Shown: positions 9,256-18,975 of the stretch, piece after piece
Position numbering within the stretch: the stretch's first letter is position 1
How the letters are laid out: each line of letters starts with the position of its first letter
DNA from: Arachis hypogaea
Lineage: Eukaryota > Streptophyta > Magnoliopsida > Fabales > Fabaceae
DNA length: 64,000 nucleotides
Reading direction: 5' to 3'
Assembly (NCBI RefSeq): GCF_003086295.3
Contig: NC_092041.1
Span: forward strand, 96,063,827 to 96,127,826
The notes under the pieces: generated by a model
The model's database searches: none
What the model was told of the DNA's origin: nothing
What the model saw: only the letters and a program-made list of their open reading frames with translations
Program-made: the position numbers and the translations under genes

Positions 9256-10380
9256 ATGGCATCCAAGGCCGGAGAAACCTCTAGAAAGAAGAAAGGGAAG
9301 GCAAAAGCTTTCACCTCCGAGTCATGGGAGATGGATAGATTCATCTCAAGGGTGCATCAAGACCACTTCTATGAAGTTGTGGCCTTGAAGAAGGTGATCC
9401 TCGAGGTCCCTTTCAAACTCAAAAAGAGTGAATATCCGGAGATCCGACATAAGATCCGAAGAAGAGGTTGGGAAGTTCTTACCAACCCCATTCAACAAGT
9501 CGGAATCTTAATGGTTCAAGAGTTCTATGCCAATGCATGGATCACCAAGAACCATGACCAAAATGTGAACCCGGACCCAAAGAATTGGCTTACAATGGTT
9601 CGGGGGAAATACTTGGATTTTAGTCCGGAAAATGTAAGGTTGGCATTCAACTTGCCCATGATGCAAGGAGATGAACACCCTTACACTAGAAGGGTCAACT
9701 TTGATCAAAGGTTGGACCAAGTCCTCACAGTCATTTGTGAAGAGGGCGCCCAATGGAAGAGAGATTCAAGAGGGAAGCCGGTTCAACTGAGAAGGCATGA
9801 CCTCAAGCCTGTGGCTAGGGGATGGTTGGAGTTTATCCAACGCTCAATCATTCCCACTAGCAACCGGTCCGAAATTACTATAGACCGGGCTATCATGATT
9901 CATAGCATCATGATTGGAAAAGAAATAGAAGTTCATGAGGTTATATCCGAAGAACTTTATAAGGTGGCGGACAAGTCCTCTACCTTGGCAAGGTTAGCCT
10001 TTCCTCATCTCATCTGTCACCTCTGTTATTCAGTTAGAGTTGACATAGAGGGAGACATCCCCATTGATGAGGACAAGCCCATCACTAAGAAGAGGATGAA
10101 GCAAACAAGAGACCCCTCTCATCATCAAATCCCTGAGATGCCTCAAGGGATGCACTTTCCTCCACAAAACTATTGGGAGCAACTGAACGCCTCCCTATGA
10201 GTGTTGAGTTCCAACATGGGACAACTAAGGGTGGAGCACCAAGAACACTCCATCCTCCTCCATGAAATTAGAGAAGATCAAAGAATCATGAGGGAGGAGC
10301 AACAAAGACATGGAAGAGACATTGAGGAGCTCAAGCATTCCATAAGATCTTCAAGAGGAAGAACAAGCCGCCATCACTGA
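9256..10380 (+). pseudogene. ORF2 of A+, plant transposon-protein-like, one stop
   Basis: ORF of 314 codons from ATG 9256 (MASKAGETSRKKKGKAKA) to a TGA at 10198-10200. The frame continues to 10380, and the A- copy reads through the same point with Gly, so TGA is a single-base loss. The N-terminus is Lys-rich and could be a nuclear signal. The middle has EFYANAWITKNHD, MVRGKYLDFSPENVRLAFNLP and later RSIIPTSNRSE and RAIMIHSIMIGKE. The C-terminus after the stop is a predicted coiled coil (HEIREDQRIMREEQ). It resembles the Pfam 'putative plant transposon protein' group (probably PF20167; not searched). It has no transposase, RT or integrase catalytic motif. Its position corresponds to the extra or env-like ORF of Athila elements. 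Function unknown. Confidence 0.75.
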
Positions 10381-11294
10381 GGTTGACCCGTTCTTTAATC
10401 TCCTTGTTCCTTATTTTCCTGTTTTTCGAAAAAATCATGCTTATGTTTACCTATGTTTGTGTTTCATGATCATTAGTGTCTTAGTGTCTATGCCTTAAAG
10501 TTATGAATGTCCTATGAATCCATCACCTCTCTTAAATGAAAAATGTTCTTAATTGAAAAAGAGAAGAATTGCATGAATTTTGAATTTTATAACAGATTAA
10601 TTATTTTGATGTGGTGGCAATATTTTTGTTTTCTGAATGTATGCTTAAACAGTGCATATGTCTTTTGAATTTGTTGTTCATGAATGTTGGCTCTTGAAAG
10701 AATGATGAAAAAGGAGACATGTTACTGAGGATTTGAAAAATCATAAAAATGATTCTTGAAGCAAGAAAAAGCAGTGAATACAAAAAAAAGGGAGAAAAGA
10801 AAAATGAAAAAAAGAAAAAAAAGAAAAAAAAGAAAAAAAAGAGAAAAAAGAAAAAAAAGAGAGAAAAAGAAAGAGAAAAAAAATAAAGTTGTGATCCAAG
10901 GCAAAAAGAGTGTGCTTAAGAACCCTGGACACCTCTAATTGGGGACTCTAGCAAAGCTGAGTCACAATCTGAAAAGGTTCACCCAATTATGTGCCTGTGG
11001 CATGTATGTATCCAGTGGTAATACTGGAAGACAGAGTGCTTTGGGCCACGGCCAAGACTCATAAAGTGGCTATGTTCAAGAATCATCATACTTAACTAGG
11101 AGAATCAATAACACTATCTGGATTCTGAGTTCCTAAAGAAGCCAATCATTCTGAATTTCAAAGGATAGAGTGAGATGCCAAAACTGTTCAGAGGCAAAAA
11201 GCTAAAAGCCCCGCTCATCTAATTAATACTGATCTTCATAGATGTTTTTGGAATTCATTGCATATTCTCTTCTTTTTATCTTATTTGATTTTCA
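10381..11294 (+). other. A+ 3' untranslated region with purine tract
   Basis: No gene. A 110-bp almost pure A/G tract of GAAAAAA units lies at about 10775-10890; in A- it appears as a shorter T/C tract at about 42800-42885. The rest is conserved between the two copies. The Lys-rich ORFs over the tract (and Phe-rich ones opposite) are an effect of composition. Confidence 0.7.
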
Positions 11295-11332
11295 GTTGCT
11301 TGGGGACAAGCAACAATTTAAGTTTGGTGTTG
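11295..11332 (+). promoter_or_regulatory. RGGA-loop hairpin and polypurine-tract position before 3' LTR
   Basis: GTTGCTTG (11295-11302), loop GGGA, CAAGCAAC (11307-11314) is an 8-bp perfect stem. It is followed by TAAGTTTGGTGT (11319-11330) and the LTR at 11333. Plus-strand priming should start here, yet the word contains several T residues, unlike a normal purine tract. Element C has an equivalent hairpin at 35575-35594 with a purine-richer TAAGTGTGGGGA. Confidence 0.65.
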
Positions 11333-12831
11333 TGATGAGCGGATAATTTATACGCTTTTTGGCATTGTTTTTAGTATATTTTTAGTATGTTTTAGTTAGT
11401 TTTTATTATATTTTTATTAGTTTTTATTTAAAATTCACTTTTCTGGATTCTAACCTCCCTGCATTCGAAGTAGATTTTCTGGAGCTACAAAAACCCAATT
11501 GGCGCGCTCTCAACGGCGTTGGAAAGTAGACATCCTGGGCTTTCCAGCAATATATAATAGTCCATACTTTTCCCAAGATTTGATGGCCCAAACCGGCGTT
11601 CCAAATCAGCTCAAGAATGCCCGGCGTTAAACGCTGGAACTGGCACAAGAATGGGAGTTAAACGCCCAAACTGGCACAAAAGCTGGCGTTTAACTCCAAG
11701 AGAAGTCTCTACACGAAAATGCTTCAATGCTCAGCCCAAGCACACACCAAGTGGTCCGGAAGTGGATTTTTATGTCATTTACTCATCTTTGTAAACCATA
11801 GGCTACTAGTTCTTTATAAATAAGACCTTTTGCTATTGTATTTTCATCTTGGTTCTTCTGGTTCCCTCTCTGGGGCTGAAGCCAATGATCACTTTTGTTC
11901 TTATGTATTTTCAATGGTGGAATTTCTACACACCATAGATTAAGATGTGGAGCTCTGCTGTACCTCGAGTATTAATGCAATTACTGTTGTTCTTTTATTC
12001 AATTCAGCTTGTTCTTATTCCAAGATATTCATTTGCACCCAAGAACATGATGAATGTGATGATTATGTGACACTCATTATCATTCTCACTTATGAACGAG
12101 TGCTTGACAACCACTTCTGTTCTACAAGCAAACAAGGCTTGAATGTTTATCTCTTGGATTTCTTAATCGGAATCTTCATGGTATAAGCTAGAATTGATGG
12201 CGGCATTCAAGAGAATCCGGAAGGTCTAAACCTTGTCTGTGGTATTCTGAGTAGGATTCAATGATTGAATGACTGTGACGAGCTTCAAACTCCTAAAGGT
12301 TGGGCGTTAGTGACAGACGCAAAAGAATCACTGGATTCTATTCCAACCTGATTGAGAACCGACAGATGATTAGCCGTGCCGTGACAGGGTGCGTAGAATA
12401 TTTTCACTGAGAGGATGGGAGGTAGCCACTGACAACGGTGAAACCCTACATACAGCTTGCCATGGAAAGGAGTAAGAAGGATTGGATGAAGACAGTAGGA
12501 AAGCAGAGAGACAGAAGGGACAAAGCATCTTCATACGCTTATCTGAAATTCCCACCAATGAATTACATAAGTATCTCTATCTTTATCTTTATGTTTTATT
12601 CATACATCCTCAATAACCATTTGAGTTTGCCTGACTAAGATTTACAAGGTGACCATAGCTTGCTTCATACCAACAATCTCTGTGGGATCGACCCTTACTC
12701 GCGTAAGGTTTATTACTTGGATGACCCAGTACACTTGCTGGTTAGTAGTGCGAAGTTGTGATAAAGAGTTGAGATTGCAATTGAGCATACCATGTTGATG
12801 GCGCCATTGATGATCACAATTTCGTGCACCA
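11333..12831 (+). repeat. A+ 3' LTR
   Basis: 1499 bp, TG..CA. It differs from the 5' LTR by a deletion of about 115 bp near 11445, at a CTGGA microhomology, and scattered substitutions. It is followed by the GAGAG target duplication. Confidence 0.95.
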
Positions 12832-12890
12832 GAGAGCTATCGAGATCATGGCCTGCCTGCAACCTAAGAAGGTACTATAGTTAAAAAGTA
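12832..12890 (+). pseudogene. pol: End of the Tat/Ogre pol, resumed after A+
   Basis: After the duplicated GAGAG the reading SRSWPACNLRRYY is recognisable as the C-terminal end of Tat/Ogre integrase. It joins the segment ending at 2796 (GKGYYKVFKLEG). This proves that A+ was inserted inside this pol. Confidence 0.8.
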
Positions 12891-13255
12891 ATAAAAGATC
12901 TTACGACAAAGGTGCACTCTTTTTCCTTAAAAAGGTTTTTTAATGAGGCATCAAGCCAAGATCTACAAAATTACCTAGGGTTAGCACCCACATGTATATT
13001 TTCGCATATTTTCTACTTTGAATAAAGTTTTTCAGATTTTCTATGAAATCTCTTTATCAAGACACATTAATCTGAAAATGCAAAAATTCATCACCCGATT
13101 ATAAAGCTACAGATCGGCAAAAGTGAAAACCAAATTCACTGCCCGACGTGGTCGACAAAGAATGAAAACCAAATTCATCAAAGATCGACCAAGCGAGGAT
13201 CAAACTCTACAAAATCGGCAAGATAAAAAACGATAAAAATAAAATAATGGAAGAA
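12891..13255 (+). other. Tat/Ogre region after pol
   Basis: AT-rich, with words such as GACCGAC and GATCGGCAA that lead into the tandem repeat. No gene seen. Confidence 0.5.
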
Positions 13256-14005
13256 GTTATAAAAAGCGATCCATGAATAGAGGCCTGAAACAAAAATGGA
13301 TTGCTAGAAATAACTTAGAATGGACCGCCACAAAAGAAGTCGGACCAGATTAAAGCGACAAAAAGTTATAAAAAGTAATCCCTAAAAAGAGGCCTGGCTA
13401 GCCCTAAAAAGCAGATTACTAGAAATAACTTCCAAAGGAACCGACATGAAGAAGTCGGACCAAAGCTACAAAGTTATAAAAAGTAATCCATAAAAAGAGA
13501 CCGGATAAGGTCTAAAAAATGGATTACTAGAAATAACTTAGAAGGGACCGACACGAAGAAGTCGGCCCAAGCCGATCAAAGCAACAAAAAGTTATAAAAA
13601 GTAATCCATAGAAAGAGGCCTCACAAGGTCCAAAAAATGGAGTACTAGAAATAACTTCCAAAGGGACTGACACGAAGAAGTCGGCCCAAGCCGATCAAAG
13701 CAACAAAAAGTTATAAAAAGTAATCCATAAAAAGAGGCCTCACAAGGTCCAAAAAATGGAGTACTAGAAATAACTTCCAAAGGGACCGACACGAAGAAGT
13801 CGGCCCAAGCTGATTAAAGCTACAAAAAGTTATACAAAGTAATCCATAAAAAGAGACCTCACAAGGTCCAAAAAAAATGGATTACTAAGAAATAACTTCC
13901 AAAGAAACCGACATGAAGAAGTCGGCCCAAGCCAAGTAAAGCAACAAAGTTATAAAAGTAAAATCCAAGGGATTACTAAAAATAACTCAAGATGAAAAAC
14001 ATGCG
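13256..14005 (+). repeat. Tandem repeat, about 119-bp unit, in the Tat/Ogre element
   Basis: The word GTTATAAAAAGTAATCC or close variants recurs at 13256, 13365, 13473, 13591, 13710, 13829 and 13949. The last full units are 118-120 bp long and the first two about 108 bp. Each unit holds an inverted pair CCGAC..GTCGG and the phrase ACTAGAAATAACTT. Tandem repeats between pol and the 3' LTR are known from Ogre-type elements and can seed satellite DNA. Confidence 0.92.
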
Positions 14006-14372
14006 CTAGAAGGAACACAGGTCGGTCCAAAGAAAGCCACCACCTCACCCAAAATCAAAGCATTCAAACACAAAAGGAACCAAAAAAGAGATCGGACAGC
14101 AAAGAGCTCCGACACTCTTAAAGATTCCTAGAGGCTCCAAAAAAGTTGCAAACAAACACATCAAGAAGATAAGCAGAAGCTACTATGATAAAAAGCTCAA
14201 AAGACCACTCGAGAGTCAACCTCAAAGAGCTCAAGAAGTTACTTTTGTTTTTTTTTAAATAAAGTTTGCTAGGAAGAGCAACCAAAATATTCAAGTCCAA
14301 GACCACAAGATACAAAAAATAGAGAGTTCAAAGACCTACAAACCGGGCCATAAAAGATACTAAACCAGAAAA
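14006..14372 (+). other. Spacer between tandem repeat and antisense gene
   Basis: AT-rich; words such as GGTCGG and GATCGG persist. It would be the 3' untranslated region of the antisense gene. No gene seen. Confidence 0.5.
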
Positions 14373-16314
14373 TTACAAGGGGTTCAAAGACTCCCCAGTG
14401 GCAGCATCCCAGGGAGAAGGAGGACGACTCACGAGAGGGACGGCATCTACAGTCCCATCCGGCCGGTTCAAAATCTGGACATCAGGGTCTGACTCGGAAT
14501 GGCCGACCTCGATAGTAGGAGTTAAAGAAGCCGGGACAACAGAGGCTTTGACAGATGGCTCAGGAAGAGGGTCTACATCATCATCATTCGAGCCGTCAGG
14601 GACAATCTTTCCATCTACTACAACGTTGTCCAGGCTGAATAGAGTGAGGTCGAGTTCGGGCGCAAGAACTCGAACATGAGCCCTCAAATTCTCATAAGCA
14701 GCATTCATGCTGCCTATAAGGTGGCTCTGGAGCTCAGTGTAGTCAGCCTGAACAGAGTCCAACCTGCCTCTGAGCTCCACTATTTCACCATAAGTCAAGA
14801 TATAGATATCCTTATGCTTTTGAGCCTTCTCCTTGGCCAAATTTGCCGAAGCCACCGCAGCAGTAGCTCGAGCCTTCTCACCCTCTAATTCTTTCTCCAG
14901 CTTTGCCACCTTCTTCTCGAGTTCCTCCTTCAGCCCCTTAATCCTATCATACTCTGACTTGGCCTCCTCCATGAAAGCCTTCGTAACATGAACCGAAACA
15001 TCCTGGGCAGTTCGGAACAAGGCCGCCCCCATATGCGCCATCTTAATGTTATTTCGGGTGATAAAGTCCAAATGGCGAAGAATGGAAACATCATCCGTAG
15101 GCACAACACCATAAGGAGTAATCTGGTGATCAACAAATCCCACGGCATCAAAGTCAGGGGCATCAAGGTTAAAAGGCTCAACAGTTTTTTGCTTCTTTGG
15201 TGGAGGACCGGCAGTAGGAGAAGAGGTAGCGGCAGAGGTCGGGGGAGGGTCAACCAAATGAACCTGAGGAGTTGGAATCATCCTCCTTGACCTGGCAAAG
15301 CTCGAGATCGGCTTCTTGGGAGGAACTTGAGAAGATCCCTCCCCTGCAGCCTTAGCCGAGATGTTCTGAGTGGCCGTAGCTTTCCTCACCTTCTTAAAGG
15401 CCTTCATGGAGTCATTTTTCTTAACCATCTCTGAAAAAAGACAGCAAAAACCAAGTTACAAAACTGGAAGAAATGAAACAAAAGCAAGTAAAAGCAAAGA
15501 AAAAAGAAAGTCGACCACTACCCAGCTCAATTCGGAGAAGGGAGGGGTCCCCTAAGGATCTCTTTGTATCAAGATGGGGAGGTTGCCCCCAATTCTCCTC
15601 CAACACATTCACCAAGGCCTGCTCGACCTCATCAAGCATCTCCCACGAATATCTTGATACTACAACATTCTTTTGCCAGCATAGGGGGAAGGCAGGTTCA
15701 TTATTCGACTCTAAGAAAAATGGATGAGCTCTTTCAACAACTCGGACCTTAAAGTAATAGTTCTTAAAATCTCTAAAGGACTCATCATACATGGCAAACA
15801 CTTTATGTCCCTGAGTGGATCGAAAGGAAACCCAAGAAGTTTCCTTTTTTGAGGAGATCCCGGGCTTAGTCAAAACGAAAAGATAAAGAAAGAAAGTTTG
15901 AGAAGGTTTGACATCCAACTCTTGGCAAAGCAATTAAAAAATCTTAACAAAGCCCCATAAATTAGGATGGAGCTGGGACGGAGCTACATTATATGACCAC
16001 ATCAAGTCAGTCTCGAAAGAAGTAAAGGGCAGGGTAATATTCATCTGGCTAAAAAAGTAATCGTAAGCATAAAAGAAGGGGCGTTCCCCCTGGGTGAGAG
16101 AAGGAAAGCAAACCCTCTCATAAGAATCCGGCGCTACCAACTTGTAGTTCTTCTCCTGATCTCTATTACTACAGATTCGGTGATGTTTTCTAAGCTCCGC
16201 GTAGAACTCATAATTCACTACGAAAACACACATCAGGACAAGGGAATCCAGCCAGTTGGACATACCCTCGGGGACCTTGGAAGATGTCTCGAAAATATTT
16301 TTGCGAGAAGACAT
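14373..16314 (-). pseudogene. Antisense gene of the Tat/Ogre element, two exons, one stop
   Basis: It is read opposite to the element's pol. Exon 1 is 16314-15522 and exon 2 is 15430-14373. The intron 15521-15431 (91 bp) begins GT and ends TTTTTTCAG, and joining the exons keeps the frame exactly. One TAA at 15936-15934 interrupts exon 1 where Gln (CAA) would fit. Exon 1 has the pattern of the 'putative gypsy type transposon' family (probably PF04195; not searched): VCFPSLTQGERPFF, FFSQMNITLPF, SQLHPNLWGFVKIF. Exon 2 has a Pro/Ser-rich linker followed by a long coiled coil (about 14780-14960: EELEKKVAKLEKELEGEKARA). Antisense ORFs at this place are known in Tat elements such as maize Grande. 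Function unknown; about 617 codons. Confidence 0.75.
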
Positions 16315-17396
16315 GGTCAACTAGCCCTACAGCAAAGAAAATAGAGAGAGGATTACTAAATAAACAGCTCGGGCATAACAAAGAAAACAGCTTGGACGAA
16401 AGAGATATAACTCAACCTAAGGCACACAGGGCAGAAGCAATAACAAAAGGAAACCCCAGGACATAACCCAGGGTCCAGGGGCATCCTTTGGAGGCAATAA
16501 CAGAGTAAGGTTTCAGGAAAAATCTATGACCTACAACCCCGACATCTCTCAAACAAAGAATACAGTCCTCCTTTGACAGCGACAGTTCACAAAAAAAGAC
16601 AGAAGGTGCCATCAAACAGCCTATCAGTAAAGCAAGCTATCAAAACACCAGACATATAATGAGGAAAGCATTAAAGGTGCTTCCTTTCTCAGAACCAAAC
16701 GGTTCATCATTTCAAAAAGTTCCAAATCAAGAAGACACAATCAGAGACAGTAACAAAAGGCAAAGCCCTAAAAGCATCAACTATCAGGAAATGCAAAAAG
16801 ATTCACGTAAAGTCAAAAAAACTCTACAAAACACACATTACAACGCTAATCAGACACAACGACAAAGATTCAAACTTTTCCCAAACAAAGAACCAACACT
16901 TTCTCAAAGTCAGGCGAAAAAAGAACGACGTAGAAGAAAGGATACTAACCTGTAGTAGTAAGGAGACAATAAATGCCGAAAGATTGAAGCAACAACAAGG
17001 CCGCACCAGATAGTCACATTCAAAAAATGAGAGAAAGCACGAAGATGTGAGAGCTTGGGAGCAAACGAAAATGAATAGTCGCCGAAAAGCAGAAGACAGA
17101 AGAGTAAAAATGGGGTCTTATGAAGCGAGAGAAGACTGAAAGCAAAATCTTTTTGTCAATTCAAAATGAAAAGAGAGAAACGGCAAAAGAGGAATTAAAT
17201 GGGCATTTAAAAAAAACCTTACACGTTCCCAAAGCAAGAAACGTGCGTTTCAAACTAAAAGGAGTGAAGGAAAACGCTTCGCATTCAAAAAAAGACCCAG
17301 ACCAACAAAAAATGCTCGAGCTCGGCTTCTCCAGAAGAGGTCAAACACCTTAAAAGACACAACCTCAAGAGGAAGACCACGGTCAAGCAGGGGCAC
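16315..17396 (-). other. Upstream region of the antisense gene and 3' end of the Tat/Ogre element
   Basis: A-rich on the plus strand, without a convincing gene; ORFs here are Lys-rich by composition. The bases AAGCAGGGGCAC just before 17397 are a plausible polypurine tract for the 3' LTR. Confidence 0.5.
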
Positions 17397-17928
17397 TGTT
17401 CATGCCTGAGGTCGAGCTGTTCGACCCGGGTTGATCAAACGACAAATTGACCGACCTGTTCAGACCAGGACTACCCGACCTCTTTATAAAAGAGGTCGGC
17501 CAGACCACTACAGAGACCCAAGAAGGCCCAAACAGAGGAACACGACCCAAATCTAAAGGCAACCCAAGCCTAGAAAGATAAGGGCGGTTCCCTTAGAAGA
17601 TAAAGATGACTTCACTCAAAGATAAGATAAGATATCTATCTTTTCTCAAAGGAAGATCACTCCACACCATTATAAATACACTGGAGCACCCAGGTATAAC
17701 TCATACTCTAATTCTACAAAAACCTGCTTAATACCCTTGCTAACTTAGGCATCGGAGTCCCTTGCAGGTACCACCACCCTCCGGTGACGAAGGATCAGCA
17801 CCACCACCAAGTCCAACAAGTCGGACACGGTGGCCCCAGTCACCATCATCAAGTTGAACACAACAGCTCCGACCAGTGCAGAAGATCTCGTCCGAGATCG
17901 ACCTACAGTTTCAGGTAACCCTCGGAAC
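17397..17928 (+). repeat. Tat/Ogre 3' LTR
   Basis: It starts TGTTCATGCC after a purine-rich tract, is rich in GACC/GGTCG words like the rest of the element, and has a TATA box at 17671 (TATAAATA). On its right the sequence changes abruptly to Athila integrase in the opposite direction. The exact end (near CTCGGAAC) is not certain because no second LTR is in the window and the TSD cannot be read. Confidence 0.65.
17671..17678 (+). promoter_or_regulatory. TATA box in the Tat/Ogre LTR
   Basis: TATAAATA preceded by CACACCAT and followed by a GC-richer stretch; it would drive the element transcript from the identical 5' LTR. Confidence 0.55.
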
Positions 17929-17929
17929 T

Positions 17930-18975
17930 GCTCCCTATATCACTGATCAAGGCTCTAGGCACACCAAATCTGTTGAAAATGTTATTTCTCAGAAAGTTGA
18001 TAACTATCTTATTGTCATTTGCTGGAGAGGGAATTGTCTCTACCCATGTGAAAACATAGTCCATAGCAACTAGAATATAATTGTTTGAGTATGAGGTTAG
18101 GAGTGGTCCCATGAAATTAATGCCGCATACATCAAACAATTTTAATTCTAGTATGTAATTCTGAGGCATCTCATTCCTTTGTGGCAAGCTTCCTGCTCTC
18201 TAACACTCACCGCATCTCCTAACAAATTTTCTTGAATTTTTAAATATTGTTGGCCAAAAGAAGCTACATTGAAGCACCTTTGCAGTAGTTCTCTCTCCTC
18301 CAAAATGACCTCTATATTGTGAGCTATGACAATAGCATAATGCCTCCTGACCTTTTTCATGTGATATGCATCTTTTTATCATTCCATCAGAACACCTTTT
18401 GAAGAGATAAGGCTCATCCCAAAGGTAGTACTTAGCATCATAAATTAACTTCCTTATTTGTTTCTTGTTCAATGAATGAGGCATTGCTCCAATGACTTTG
18501 AAATTGGCTGTGTCAATGAACCATTGGGCTTCTTGTATCATCAATAGTTGCTCATCAGGGAAGTATTCATTTACACAAGGGTTGAATGCTTCATGATCTT
18601 CACAAGGGATTCTAGAGAGGTGGTCAGAAACTTGATTTTCTACCCACTTTCTATCTCTTATCTCTATGTCAAAATCTTGGAGTAGAAGAACCCACCTAAT
18701 CAATCTTGGCTTTGAATCCTGTTTGGTTAGCAAGTATTTCAATGTAGCATGATTAGTGAAAATAATAAGTTTAGACCCAATTAAGTAAGATCTAAATTTA
18801 TCAAAAATAAAAATTATTGCTAACAATTTCTTCTCAGTTTTTGTATAAATCTTTTGGGCTTCATTGAGAACCTTACTAGTATAATAGATCACATATACTA
18901 GCTTGTCTCTTCTTTGTCCTGATACATCACCAGTGACAAAGTCACTAGCATCACACATTAATTCAAAGGCTAGCA
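17930..18975 (-). pseudogene. pol: Athila-like element F: RNase H and integrase part
   Basis: Read on the minus strand, an open stretch from 18975 to 18200 has RNase H motifs [23 protein letters not shown] and VSDHLSRIP. Then comes the integrase zinc region: [11 protein letters not shown] and C..C near 18200. After a stop, the integrase core follows: DVCGINFMGP, VDYVFTWVE-like, then FGVPRALISD. It stops at about 17930, where the Tat/Ogre LTR interrupts it. At its other end the RT/RNase H boundary is cut by solo LTR G (TAGCA duplicated). The linker between RT and RNase H is about 25 residues shorter than usual in the family. This is an old, decayed pol. Confidence 0.85.

Larger units (their letters stand above)
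2797..12831 (+). mobile_element. Complete non-autonomous Athila-like LTR retrotransposon A+
   Basis: Two LTRs (2797-4410 and 11333-12831) both begin TGATGAGCGG and end TCGTGCACCA. The element is flanked by the 5-bp duplication GAGAG (2792-2796 and 12832-12836), so both ends are certain. Internal order is PBS, hairpin leader, gag, protease, palindrome array, ORF2, purine tract, hairpin and 3' LTR. There is no reverse transcriptase, RNase H or integrase anywhere inside: protease runs straight into the pre-ORF2 segment. It would therefore depend on pol supplied by a related autonomous element. It was inserted into the last part of a Tat/Ogre pol gene. It recalls the non-autonomous Athila partners described from peanut, but the family name was not checked. 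Confidence 0.95.

Noticed and set aside
10756..10938. Lysine-rich ORF and opposite Phe-rich ORFs
   Set aside because: They arise from the GAAAAAA purine tract; no copy keeps the reading frame.
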